Below, one piece after another: positions 16,209 to 24,322 of a stretch of DNA of 64,000 nucleotides. Made by a program: the position numbers and the translations under genes. Source of the stretch: Burkholderiales bacterium (lineage in GTDB: Bacteria; Pseudomonadota; Gammaproteobacteria; Burkholderiales; SG8-41); assembly GCA_036262035.1 (NCBI GenBank), contig DATAJS010000003.1:62001-126000 (forward strand), written 5' to 3'. The stretch's first letter is position 1, and each line of letters begins with the position of its first letter. A model generated the notes under the pieces. It was not told the origin of the DNA. It saw only the letters and a program-made list of their open reading frames with translations, and did not search any database.

Positions 16209-17173
16209 TCGAGTTTGATGTTCGCGGACTTGATGAGCTTCGAATATCGCACGAGATCGCGCTTGATGAGCGCCGCGACCTCCTGCGGATTGCTGACGTA
16301 CGGATCGGCACCCATGGTGACCAGCGTGTCGCGCACGTCGGGCATCTGGAGGATACGCCCGATCTCGTGCGAGAGCTTGTCGATGATCGGTTTGGGCGTG
16401 CGCGCCGGCGCGAGCAGCGCCTGCCACGACCTCACTTCGTATCCCGGCAGTCCCGCCTGGGTGAACGTCGGGACGTCCGGCAGCGATTTGAGGCGCGTCT
16501 CCCCGGACACCGCGATCGGCCGGATCTTGCCGCTCTTCACGAACGGGATCAGCGGCAGCGCGTTGTTCATGAACATCTGGATGCGCCCGCCCATGAGATC
16601 GATCACCGCCGGGCCCGCGCCCTTGTACGGGATGTGCTGCATCCTGATGCCCGCCATGATCCCGAGCAACTCGGCGGCGAGATGATTGGTCGTGCCGCTC
16701 CCCGACGAGCCGAAGTTGATCTCTCCCGGTTTCGACTTCGCGAGCGCGATGAACTCCTGAAGGTTCCTGGCGGGCAGCGACAGATTGACCACCATCAGCG
16801 TCTCGGTCGCGACCAGTGTGGCGATCGGCGCGAAGTCCTTCACCGCGTCGTAAGGCGTGGCGAGCAGGCTCGGATTGATGACGTGGGTCGTCGTCACCTG
16901 GAGCACGGTGTAGCCGTCAGGCGCGGCCCTCACCATGGTTTCGGAGCCGATGATCGTATTGCCGCCGCCGCGGTTGTCGACGACGACCTGCTGGCCCCAG
17001 CTCTCGGTCAGCTTCTGCCCGAGCAGCCGCGCGATGATCGTCGTGCTGCCGCCGGGGACGAACGGCACGATCCAGCGGATGGGCTTGGCCGGATAGGCGG
17101 ATTGCGCGTGTGCGCCGCCGCAGAGCGCCGCGCAGGCGGCCACGATATATGCGTACGTCCTGAGCCCCGACAC
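16205..17173 (-). CDS. Bug/TctC-type receptor heading the lyase operon
   Basis: A 322-residue receptor starting at GTG 17173 after AAGGAG. The signal peptide ends near GAHAQSAYPAKP. Marks: IRWIVPFVPGGSTTIIARLLG, VVVDNRGGGNTIIGSETMV, AAPDGYTVLQV, SGSGTTNHLAAELLG and HIPYKGAGP. It is the promoter-proximal gene of an operon whose next three genes encode lyase-fold enzymes, so its ligand is plausibly the acid that becomes the CoA ester they cleave. That link is inference from the 4-bp gene overlaps. Confidence 0.93.
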   Translation of the reverse strand: MSGLRTYAYIVAACAALCGGAHAQSAYPAKPIRWIVPFVPGGSTTIIARLLGQKLTESWGQQVVVDNRGGGNTIIGSETMVRAAPDGYTVLQVTTTHVINPSLLATPYDAVKDFAPIATLVATETLMVVNLSLPARNLQEFIALAKSKPGEINFGSSGSGTTNHLAAELLGIMAGIRMQHIPYKGAGPAVIDLMGGRIQMFMNNALPLIPFVKSGKIRPIAVSGETRLKSLPDVPTFTQAGLPGYEVRSWQALLAPARTPKPIIDKLSHEIGRILQMPDVRDTLVTMGADPYVSNPQEVAALIKRDLVRYSKLIKSANIKLE

Positions 17174-17259
17174 TTCCGCTCCTTGACGACCCCGAAAGGT
17201 TGTATCGTTTCACAAAACGACCGATTCGATAAAGCACGCCGTTCCACAAGGAGGGGATC

Positions 17260-18210
17260 ATGGTGACTCGACGCGATTTTCTCGCGGGCTCGGTCGCCGC
17301 GGCAGCGCTCTCGCGCGTGCCGTCGGCTTTCGCAAAACCTTCGCAGCCTTCGACGGCGGTAAACTTCGACGTGCCTTCGAACGCTTGCGATTGCCACACG
17401 CACATCCACATGCCGCAGTTCCCGTGGTACGAGGGCCGCGTCTACACGCCCGACATGGCGATGCCCGACGAGATGTCGGCGCTGCACAAGGCGTTGCGCA
17501 TACAGCGGGTGGTGATCGTCACGCCCAGCGTGTACGGCACCGACAATCGTCCGACGCTGGTCGGCATGCAGGCGCGCGGGCGCGATGCGCGAGGCGTTGC
17601 GGTCATCGACGACAAGACGTCCGACGCCGAGCTCGACGCCATGGGCAAGCAGGGCGTGTGCGGAATCCGTTTGAACCTCGCCACCGGCGGGACGAACGAT
17701 CCGGGCGTGGCGGCGAAGCGCTTCCAGAATGCCGCCGAGCGCATGAAGGCGCGCAAGTGGCACGTGCAGCTCAACACCAGCCTGGCGATGATCTCCGCGC
17801 TCCGGCAGCAGCTTGCGGCGTCACCCGTCACGATTGTCGTCGATCACTTCGGCAATGCGCGCGAGACCGAAGGTCCTCAGCAGGCCGGCTTCGACGCGCT
17901 GGTCGACCTGGTGCGCTCGGGTGTCGCGTACGTGAAGATCTCGGTCAACGGCGGCCCGCGCAGCGACTACTCGGGATTCGCGCCGCTCGCCCGCGCGCTG
18001 ATCGCCGCGAACCCGGACCGCATCGTGTGGGGCACCAACTGGCCGCATCCCAACTCGGCGACGCCGCCCGGGCGCAAACCCACCGACGTCACCCCGGTAC
18101 ACCAGGTCGACGACGGGCTGGTGCTCAATCAGCTCGCGGTGTGGGTGCCCGACTCGGCGGTGCGGCGCAAGATCCTCGTCGACAACCCCGCGCGCCTCTA
18201 CGGTTTCTGA
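17260..18210 (+). CDS. Tat-exported amidohydrolase, 2-pyrone-4,6-dicarboxylate lactonase-like
   Basis: A 316-residue protein from ATG 17260 behind AAGGAGGGG. VTRRDFLAGSVAAAAL is a classic twin-arginine signal. The mature part opens with NACDCHTHIHM, giving the H-x-H metal motif, and has VVDHFGNARE and WGTNWPHPN, the late His and Asp/Asn region of the PDC-lactonase/galactarolactone-isomerase subgroup (PF04909). It likely hydrolyses a lactone or similar ring in the periplasm, unusual because most relatives are cytoplasmic. It is divergent from the receptor-lyase operon with about 86 bp between starts. Confidence 0.82.
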   Translation: MVTRRDFLAGSVAAAALSRVPSAFAKPSQPSTAVNFDVPSNACDCHTHIHMPQFPWYEGRVYTPDMAMPDEMSALHKALRIQRVVIVTPSVYGTDNRPTLVGMQARGRDARGVAVIDDKTSDAELDAMGKQGVCGIRLNLATGGTNDPGVAAKRFQNAAERMKARKWHVQLNTSLAMISALRQQLAASPVTIVVDHFGNARETEGPQQAGFDALVDLVRSGVAYVKISVNGGPRSDYSGFAPLARALIAANPDRIVWGTNWPHPNSATPPGRKPTDVTPVHQVDDGLVLNQLAVWVPDSAVRRKILVDNPARLYGF

Positions 18211-18243
18211 GACGCTGGGATGAGACGCGACTTTCCTGGTCTC

Positions 18244-20262
18244 TCATTTCTGCGGAATTCGCCACCAGTCTTTGGGATTCCCGGGAACCTTGACGAGATA
18301 GCGCTTGTCGGCGCGTTGTCGGTAGTTGATTAAGTAGAACAGGTCGCTAGTCAGATAATACGAGTGTTTGATTAGGCCGGTATCCATTCCGGAGGCGTCG
18401 ATGGTGTCGATCCAGTCGGCGAGGAAGGGGCCATTCAAGAGATCGCCCACGCGTACTTTACCTTTGCGCAGCGACCGTGAGGCCTGTAGAGCGCGATCGT
18501 CGCTGGATGCATACATCGTCACCCCCGCTCCCGCCGCAGAGAGTCGCGGCGCAATGACCTCCGTGAATACGGCACGGTCTATGTCCGGGGCAATGAGGAC
18601 GAGCTCCTTAATGCGCTTCTTCATGTCCGGCCGCTTTTGAACGACCTGTATGAATGCATTCGTCAATGCCTGATTGCCCATGCTGTGCGCGACCAGGAAA
18701 ACATCGCTTGGTCCTGTTTTCGTGAGGATGTCGTCGAGAAAAGCGGCGAGGCGCTGCCCTGAGACCTGAATCGTGGCTTCATCGGCGGCGTAGGCGCGAG
18801 GATCGGCACTTTCGAGGGTGGGCCAGCTGTAAAAAACGGGCACACCTTGAAATTCGAGATCGAAGGCGAGTTGGCCTGCGCGTCGTGCTGCGTCTGCAAA
18901 AGTGTTATTGAAGCCGTGCACGAACAGCAGCAGTTGGCTCCGCCTAGACTTAGTGACTCGTGCTTCGAGCGTGTCGAGAAAATCGTTTTGCGATTTTGGC
19001 TGCACATCTATCACGACGACATGTCGCTCTCGGTTCTCCCGAAACTCGAATTTCCAAAACGATGGCCTTTCCAGCTTTCCCCGCTCATGTATATTCGGAA
19101 TGCTTACGTAACTGATTCCATAGCTGAAGCTTCCTTCTTTGGGAGCGAAGTAATTGTTAGGCTCAGAGGATTTGGTTCGTTCCCGATCGGTGCCGTAAAA
19201 AACTTCTACAACGGTCGAATTGTTGGTCCGCGTGCCGCCGCCTCCTCCTCCACCACCACCACCACCGCCGCCGCCGCCGCCACCACCACCACCATTGACC
19301 TTAATAGAGGCCGATGCGACCACCTTGCCCCATTTCGCGACATCGCTCCTGAATTGCGCCTGCAAGGCCGGCGCATCCGCATCGAATACATCGAGGCCCT
19401 GCCGCGACAGGACTTCAGCAACGCGCGGGCTTTTCATGACCGCTCGAACGTCTTGTGATACACGTGAAATCACCTCTTTAGGTGTGCGTGCTGGCGCAAA
19501 GAGCGCCTGCCACTGCGGGCATTCGTATTCGCGCACACTGCTGCTGATCGGCGGAACCGACGGCAGTGCAGCTACCCGTTGCGGCGAAGTTACGCCGAGT
19601 GCCCGTACTTTCCCGGACTCGATGAGCGGAAGCGCCGACGTCAACGGGGCGAGGCTGATGCTCGTTTCGCCCGCGATTACTGAAGTCACTGCGAGACTGG
19701 TTCCCTTGTATGGAATATGGGTAAGAGGAGCTCCGGTCAGTTGGGCAAATAGCGCAGAACACAGATGTGCCGAACTTCCCGAACCGGACGATGAGTACAT
19801 CAACTTGCCGGGATTCGCTTTGGCATATGTGACGAGCTCGGCTACCGATTTCACTGGCAGCGACGGGTGAGCCATCAAAACCAGCGGTGATGAAGCTAAT
19901 CCCGCTACCGGCGCGAAATCTCGCGTCGCATCGAACGGCAACTTGTTGTATAGCGCTGGTGTGGTGGCGAATGTATTCGACGCGACGAAGAACGTATAGC
20001 CATCAGGGGCGGCGCGTGCGGCGATCTCGGCTGCGATGGTTCCTCCGGGCCGGTTATCGATGACGACCTGCTGCCCCCATTTTTGGGTGAGTTCCTGACC
20101 GACGATGCGGGCAACCAGATCGGTAGATCCGCCGGGCGGCGCAGGGACGATCAATCTCACCGGTTTCTGCGGATAGGCCTGGGACACCTGCGCACTCGTA
20201 CTGCACGGCACGCCCGCGACACCTGCTGCGATACATCCGACCAGCCACTGTCCGCGCAACAT
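18244..20262 (-). CDS. Bug/TctC receptor domain fused through polyglycine to DUF900 alpha/beta hydrolase
   Basis: A 672-residue protein from ATG 20262 (GGAGGCGAGG upstream). Residues 1-25 are a signal peptide. Residues ~28-320 are a complete Bug domain (VRLIVPAPPGGSTDLVARI, VVIDNRPGG, AAPDGYTFFV, HIPYKGTS, LFAPARTPKEV). Twenty consecutive glycines follow. From about residue 345 comes a DUF900-type hydrolase (PF05990): VEVFYGTDRER, LLLFVHGFNNTFADAARR with the oxyanion HG, FYSWPT, and VAHSMGNQAL with the catalytic serine. Both parts look intact, and no stop or frameshift divides them. GC is visibly lower (about 50-55% in many lines) than in neighbours, suggesting acquisition as a unit. It may bind a ligand and hydrolyse an ester in the periplasm; this is inference. 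Confidence 0.82.
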   Translation of the reverse strand: MLRGQWLVGCIAAGVAGVPCSTSAQVSQAYPQKPVRLIVPAPPGGSTDLVARIVGQELTQKWGQQVVIDNRPGGTIAAEIAARAAPDGYTFFVASNTFATTPALYNKLPFDATRDFAPVAGLASSPLVLMAHPSLPVKSVAELVTYAKANPGKLMYSSSGSGSSAHLCSALFAQLTGAPLTHIPYKGTSLAVTSVIAGETSISLAPLTSALPLIESGKVRALGVTSPQRVAALPSVPPISSSVREYECPQWQALFAPARTPKEVISRVSQDVRAVMKSPRVAEVLSRQGLDVFDADAPALQAQFRSDVAKWGKVVASASIKVNGGGGGGGGGGGGGGGGGGGGTRTNNSTVVEVFYGTDRERTKSSEPNNYFAPKEGSFSYGISYVSIPNIHERGKLERPSFWKFEFRENRERHVVVIDVQPKSQNDFLDTLEARVTKSRRSQLLLFVHGFNNTFADAARRAGQLAFDLEFQGVPVFYSWPTLESADPRAYAADEATIQVSGQRLAAFLDDILTKTGPSDVFLVAHSMGNQALTNAFIQVVQKRPDMKKRIKELVLIAPDIDRAVFTEVIAPRLSAAGAGVTMYASSDDRALQASRSLRKGKVRVGDLLNGPFLADWIDTIDASGMDTGLIKHSYYLTSDLFYLINYRQRADKRYLVKVPGNPKDWWRIPQK
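19234..19293. repeat. Triplet repeat encoding 20 glycines
   Basis: On the plus strand this is a run of GCC, TCC and ACC triplets, read on the minus strand as GGC, GGA and GGT. Mixed blocks (3 GCC, 3 TCC, 5 ACC, 5 GCC, 4 ACC) argue for stepwise triplet expansion. Length change in units of three would keep the fusion in frame. Confidence 0.95.
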
Positions 20263-20392
20263 CCTCGCCTCCGCTCTATGCTGATTGTGGATACGGCCGA
20301 TGCAGCCCGCTCGCACTCTTAGGGTGCTGTCAAGAATGGTGAACGCTCTCTACCGGTGTCAATCCGCCGGATTGTGGGTTGCGGAAGAGGAT

Positions 20393-21358
20393 TCACTCCG
20401 CCTTGATGCCCGCCGCCTTGATGATCGGCCACCACTTCGCGATCTCGGCCTTGTGGTGCGCCGCGAGCGCGGCTGCGCTCTGCTGCTCGCGCGGAAAGAT
20501 CTCCTGACCGAGGTCGGAGAGCCGCGTGCGCACCTCGCGATCGGCGAGCGCCGAGACGACGGCCGCGTTGAGCTTCATCACCGCGTCCTTCGGCGTGCCC
20601 CTCGGCACCCACAGCGCGTGCCAGCGCGAGAAATAGAACTTCGGCAGACCGGCTTCGTCGACCGTGGGGATGTCGGGCGCGGCGGCGAGACGTTCCTTCG
20701 CGGTCACCGCGAACGCCTTGATCTTGCCGGCGCGCACCTGAGGCAGCGAGCTGGTCGGGTCGTCGATGATCATGTCGACCTCGCCGCCGAGCAGCGCCTG
20801 CATCGCCGGCGCGGCGCCGCGATACGGCACGAACTGGAAGCGCGTGCCGGTCGCCTGCTGGAAGAAGATGCCGCCGACGTGCTGCGGGCTGCCCGCGCCG
20901 GCAGTGCCTTCGAGCGCCTTGTCGGGATTCGCCTTGAGCCACGCGATGAACGACTTCAGATCGGTCGCCGGCACCGCGTTCTTGGCGACGACGAGATACG
21001 AGTTCGTCGAAATCAGCGAGACCGGCTCGAAGTCCTTCAACACGTCGTACGGCAGCGTATACACCGCGCCGTTCACGACGTGCGTGCTCCAGTGGCCGAT
21101 GCTGAGCGTGTAACCGTCGGGCGCCGCGCGCGCGACCTTGCCGACGCCGACGTTGCCGTTCGCGCCGGTGACGTTCTCGACGAGCACCTGTTGCCCGAGG
21201 AACGCGCGCATCGGCTGGCTCAGCAGGCGCGCGATGACGTCGGTCGGACCGCCCGCGGCGAACGGCACGACGATCGTGATCGCGCGGGAGGGATAGACCT
21301 GCGCCGCGGCGGAGCTTGCGAACGCGACGCAGGCGAAGACGGCGATGCGATACCGCAT
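20393..21358 (-). CDS. Bug/TctC-type periplasmic substrate-binding protein
   Basis: A 321-residue receptor starting at ATG 21358 behind GGGAGGTG. Signal peptide ends near SSAAAQVYPSRA. It carries ITIVVPFAAGGPTDVIARLLS, VLVENVTGANGNVGVGKVA, AAPDGYTLSIG and FVPYRGAAP. The ENVTGANG stretch, in place of DNRPGAGG, is shared with a distinct Bug subset and suggests a different ligand from its neighbours. It is divergent from the receptor at 21411 with only 52 bp between start codons, so the two probably share a control region. Confidence 0.93.
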   Translation of the reverse strand: MRYRIAVFACVAFASSAAAQVYPSRAITIVVPFAAGGPTDVIARLLSQPMRAFLGQQVLVENVTGANGNVGVGKVARAAPDGYTLSIGHWSTHVVNGAVYTLPYDVLKDFEPVSLISTNSYLVVAKNAVPATDLKSFIAWLKANPDKALEGTAGAGSPQHVGGIFFQQATGTRFQFVPYRGAAPAMQALLGGEVDMIIDDPTSSLPQVRAGKIKAFAVTAKERLAAAPDIPTVDEAGLPKFYFSRWHALWVPRGTPKDAVMKLNAAVVSALADREVRTRLSDLGQEIFPREQQSAAALAAHHKAEIAKWWPIIKAAGIKAE

Positions 21359-21410
21359 ATCACCTCCCGTGCGACTTGAAATTCGGCGCCGGATGTACGA
21401 TCGTTGCGGC

Positions 21411-22382
21411 ATGAACCCGCTACGTATCGTCATCGCCGCGGCGGCTCTGTCCGCCGCTTGTTCCGCATGGAGCCAGACCCCGGCGTATCCCGTCAAGCTC
21501 GTGCGCATCGTCAACCCCGTCGCGCCCGGCGGCAACCAGGAGACCACCGCGCGCGCGATCGCCGAGCAGCTCACGCGTCTGCTCGGCCAGCAATTCATCG
21601 TCGAGAGCCGTCCCGGCTCGGCCGCGGTGATCGGCACGCGCTACGTGAAAGGCTCTCCGCCCGACGGCTACACGCTGCTCGCGATCTCGAACACCTTCGC
21701 GCGCGTGCCCGCGCTGCAAGCGGACGCGGGCTACGATCCCCTGAAAGACTTCGTCGCGATCTCGCAGACGAGCGACGTGCCGCTGGTGCTCGTCGTCAAT
21801 ACCGCGCTGCCGGTGAAGAACGTGCGCGAGCTCATCGCGCTCGCGAAGAAGCGGCCGGGGGAGATCACCAGCGCCTCGTCGGGCGTGGGATCGACCGGCC
21901 ACGTCGCGGCCGAGATGTTCAGCAAACAGGCCGGGATCCGCATGCTGCACGTGCAGTACAAGGGCGCGGCGCCGGCGATCGTCGATCTCGTCGGCGGCCA
22001 CGTGATGCTGCGCTTCGATCAGGTGACCACGTCGATCGCGCACATCCACTCCGGCCGCTTGCGCGCGCTCGGCGTCACCAGCGCCAAGCGCTCGCCGGTG
22101 CTGCCCGAGGTGCCGACGATCGCCGAATCGGGCCTGCCCGGCTTCGTCGACTCGACCTTCAACGGCCTGATGGCGCCCGCGGGCACACCGCGACCCGTCG
22201 TCGAGCGCTTGCACGACGCCGTCGCCAGGGCCGTCGCGGTACCCGAGCTGCGCTCGCGCTTCGGCGAGATGGCGATCGAGCTCACCGCGAGCCCGTCGAG
22301 CGAGCAGTTCGCGGCGTTCCTCAGGAAGCAGGTCGAGGATTTTGCGGTGCTGGCGAAACAGGTGGGGATGAAAGACAAGTGA
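21411..22382 (+). CDS. Bug/TctC-type periplasmic substrate-binding protein
   Basis: A 323-residue receptor; ATG 21411 gives a well-formed signal peptide (IVIAAAALSAACSAWSQ), though no strong ribosome site is visible and ATG 21393 is an alternative. Key segments: VRIVNPVAPGGNQETTARAIA, FIVESRPGSAAVIGTRYV, SPPDGYTLLAIS, VQYKGAAPAIVDLVGG. The GGNQETTAR loop replaces the common GG(S/T)(T/S)D and lacks the Asp, implying altered ligand contacts. Its stop codon is the first of several in-frame TGAs in a 15-bp repeat array. Confidence 0.92.
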   Translation: MNPLRIVIAAAALSAACSAWSQTPAYPVKLVRIVNPVAPGGNQETTARAIAEQLTRLLGQQFIVESRPGSAAVIGTRYVKGSPPDGYTLLAISNTFARVPALQADAGYDPLKDFVAISQTSDVPLVLVVNTALPVKNVRELIALAKKRPGEITSASSGVGSTGHVAAEMFSKQAGIRMLHVQYKGAAPAIVDLVGGHVMLRFDQVTTSIAHIHSGRLRALGVTSAKRSPVLPEVPTIAESGLPGFVDSTFNGLMAPAGTPRPVVERLHDAVARAVAVPELRSRFGEMAIELTASPSSEQFAAFLRKQVEDFAVLAKQVGMKDK

Positions 22383-22500
22383 CGGTTGAAACAGTGACGG
22401 GTAAACCGGTGACGGGGGGCACGGAGCGACCGCCTTTCGTCACCGCATCATCCGTCACTGCACTATCCGTCACCGCCTTATCCGTCACGCTTCACGTCAC
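22379..22500. repeat. Array of 15-bp GTGACGG units, direct then inverted
   Basis: GTGACGG starts at 22379, 22394 and 22409. The inverse form (T/C)CGTCAC starts at 22437, 22452, 22467 and 22482, with a last ACGTCAC at 22494. Spacing within each arm is exactly 15 bp. The first and last units contain the TGA stop codons of the two convergent genes, and other units carry further TGAs in the same frame. A matching array is at 52979-53114. The arms could form a long hairpin. Confidence 0.85.
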
Positions 22501-23234
22501 TTCAGGTTCCGATCCCACAGATCGAACATCATCGTCCACGCCTGCTCCGATTGCGCCGCGGCGTAGGCCGCGCGCTCGGGGAACTGGAAGCCGTGCTGCG
22601 TGCCCGGCAGCACCTTGAGGCGATGCTTCACGCCGGCGCGCTCGAGCCCTGTCTGCAGCGTCGGGATAACGTTGTCGGGCACCGACGGATCGGTCTCGGC
22701 GAAGAGGTAGAGCATCTCGCCCTTGATCTCTCCGAGCAGCAGGTGCGGCGAGTCGGGCTGGTCGGTGACGATCTTCACGCCGTAGAGCGACGCGGTCGCT
22801 GAAAAGCGATGCGCGTAGCGCGCCGCGATCGTCGTCACGAACTGGCCGCTCATGCAGTAGCCGACACAGCCCACCGCGCCCGGGGTCACGGCGTCCTGTG
22901 CGTCGAGATGCGCGAGGAAACCCGCGGTGTCGTCCACGAGCATCGCGTTGGTGAGGCTGGTCCACGCCGCCTTGATGACGTTCGACATCGGGTCGTCGCG
23001 CCGCGCGGTATCGAAGCGCAGCGTGCCATAGCGGTAGTACATGTCGGGCAGCAGGCAGTAATAGCCGTGGCGTGCGATGCGCCGAGCCATGTTCTTGAGC
23101 TCTTCGCGGTAACCCGGCGCGTCCATGTAGAGGATGATGCCGGGGAAAGGGCCCGCGCCGTCGGGGCGCGCCGTGAAGGACAGGCAGCTTCCGTGCTTGG
23201 TGGTGACGTCGATCTCACGTTCGATGAGTGCCAT
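22497..23234 (-). CDS. Dienelactone-hydrolase-family protein
   Basis: A 245-residue alpha/beta hydrolase (PF01738). VGCVGYCMSGQFVTTIA carries the nucleophile cysteine in G-x-C-x-x-G, typical of carboxymethylenebutenolidase and relatives. LYLFAETDPSVPD supplies the Asp and PGTQHGFQFPER the His of the triad. PGIILYMDAPGYREELKNMARRIA is the usual N-terminal part. It is predicted to be cytoplasmic. ATG 23234 lies 9 bp after the upstream receptor gene's stop, so receptor and hydrolase are probably co-transcribed and may act on one substrate. Its stop lies in the 15-bp repeat array. Confidence 0.88.
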   Translation of the reverse strand: MALIEREIDVTTKHGSCLSFTARPDGAGPFPGIILYMDAPGYREELKNMARRIARHGYYCLLPDMYYRYGTLRFDTARRDDPMSNVIKAAWTSLTNAMLVDDTAGFLAHLDAQDAVTPGAVGCVGYCMSGQFVTTIAARYAHRFSATASLYGVKIVTDQPDSPHLLLGEIKGEMLYLFAETDPSVPDNVIPTLQTGLERAGVKHRLKVLPGTQHGFQFPERAAYAAAQSEQAWTMMFDLWDRNLK

Positions 23235-23243
23235 GCGTGTCTC

Positions 23244-24257
23244 CTATTCCGGTTTGATTCCTGCGTTTTTTATGACGCGGTTCCAGCGCTCGTAGTCGCG
23301 CTTGATCAACGCGTCGAATTCCTCGGGCGTCGACGAAGCCGCGGTCGAGCCCATCTTGGCGAAACGTTCCTTGAGGTCGGGCGTCGCGACCGCGCGAACG
23401 ACTTCGGCGTTGAGCCGCATCACGACAGGCTTCGGCGTGCCGGCCGGGGCGAGCAGGCCATACCACACCGACACGTCGTAGCCTTTGATGCCGCTTTCCG
23501 CGACGGTCGGCAGATCGGGCAGGAACGACGAGCGCGCTGCGGTCGTCACTGCGAGGGCGCGCAGCTTGCCGCTCTTGAGCTGAGGCACCACGGTGAGCAT
23601 CTCGGAGAAGAGCACGTTCACCTCGCCCGCGATCAGCCCCGCGAGCGCCGGCGCGGCGCCTTTATAAGGCACGTGCGCCATCTTCACGCCCGCCATGCTT
23701 TTGAAGAGCTCACCCGCGAGATGCGCCGGCGTGCCGTTGCCCGCCGACGAGAAGTTCGCCTTGCCCGGATGCGCATTGAGCCATGCGACGAATTCCTTCA
23801 CCGACGCCGCGGGCACCGAGGGGTGCACGACCAGCACGTACGGATTGGTGTTGACCAGCGATATCGCGGCGTAGTCCTTGAAGATGTCGTAGCCGACCGA
23901 CGGATAGAGGCTGGGCGCGATGGCGTGCGGACCGTTCGCGGTCATGAGGAGCGTGTAGCCGTCCGGCGCGGCGCTCGCGGCGAGCGCGTTGCCGATCTGT
24001 CCGCCTGCGCCCGGACGGTTGTCGACGACGATCGGTTGCCCGAGCGATTCGGTAAGCTTGCCGCCGAGCGTGCGCGTCGCGATGTCGGTGCCGCCGCCGG
24101 GCGCGAAGCCGACGATGACACGGATCGGTTTGGTCGGATACGTGGATTGTGCGGCGGATGCGGGTGCGCACACCAGCGCCGGCAGCAGCGCTGCCAGCGT
24201 GCGCCACGGGATGGCTTCGTCGCTGACGCTCCTCGCGATGACGGCGTTTCGTCTCAT
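23244..24257 (-). CDS. Bug/TctC-type receptor with repeat-derived signal-peptide N-region
   Basis: A 337-residue receptor from ATG 24257, just behind GGGGGAG. Family segments: IRVIVGFAPGGGTDIATRTLG, IVVDNRPGAGGQIGNALAA, AAPDGYTLLMT, SAGNGTPAHLAGELFK, HVPYKGAAPAL. The signal peptide is long: about 20 residues precede its hydrophobic core, and AVIARSVSDEAIPW in it is the translation of a dispersed CATTGCGAGGAGCG repeat present elsewhere as non-coding DNA. The gene overlaps that repeat at 24199-24243. It probably forms an operon with the dienelactone-hydrolase-like gene downstream. Confidence 0.92.
   Translation of the reverse strand: MRRNAVIARSVSDEAIPWRTLAALLPALVCAPASAAQSTYPTKPIRVIVGFAPGGGTDIATRTLGGKLTESLGQPIVVDNRPGAGGQIGNALAASAAPDGYTLLMTANGPHAIAPSLYPSVGYDIFKDYAAISLVNTNPYVLVVHPSVPAASVKEFVAWLNAHPGKANFSSAGNGTPAHLAGELFKSMAGVKMAHVPYKGAAPALAGLIAGEVNVLFSEMLTVVPQLKSGKLRALAVTTAARSSFLPDLPTVAESGIKGYDVSVWYGLLAPAGTPKPVVMRLNAEVVRAVATPDLKERFAKMGSTAASSTPEEFDALIKRDYERWNRVIKNAGIKPE
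24199..24243. repeat. CATTGCGAGGAGCG repeat fragment within a coding region
   Basis: GCGCCACGGGATGGCTTCGT and CGCTCCTCGCGATGACG match the inverted ends of the repeats at 13491-13587 and 38560-38650. Here it is read in frame as part of a signal peptide. Confidence 0.75.
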
Positions 24258-24322
24258 GATCTCCCCCTGGCGCGAGCTTACACGGTTATCCTTGCGCCGT
24301 TGACGACTCGGAGGAGGTCGCG

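Noticed and set aside
19234-19293. Polyglycine tract as an assembly artefact joining two genes
   Set aside because: Codon blocks are mixed, the frame is open on both sides, and no upstream start or ribosome site for a separate hydrolase gene was seen. Not fully excluded; long reads would settle it.
22379-22500. CRISPR or transcription-factor box array
   Set aside because: Units are 15 bp with mirror orientation about the centre and coincide with stop codons; spacing and location do not fit either explanation.
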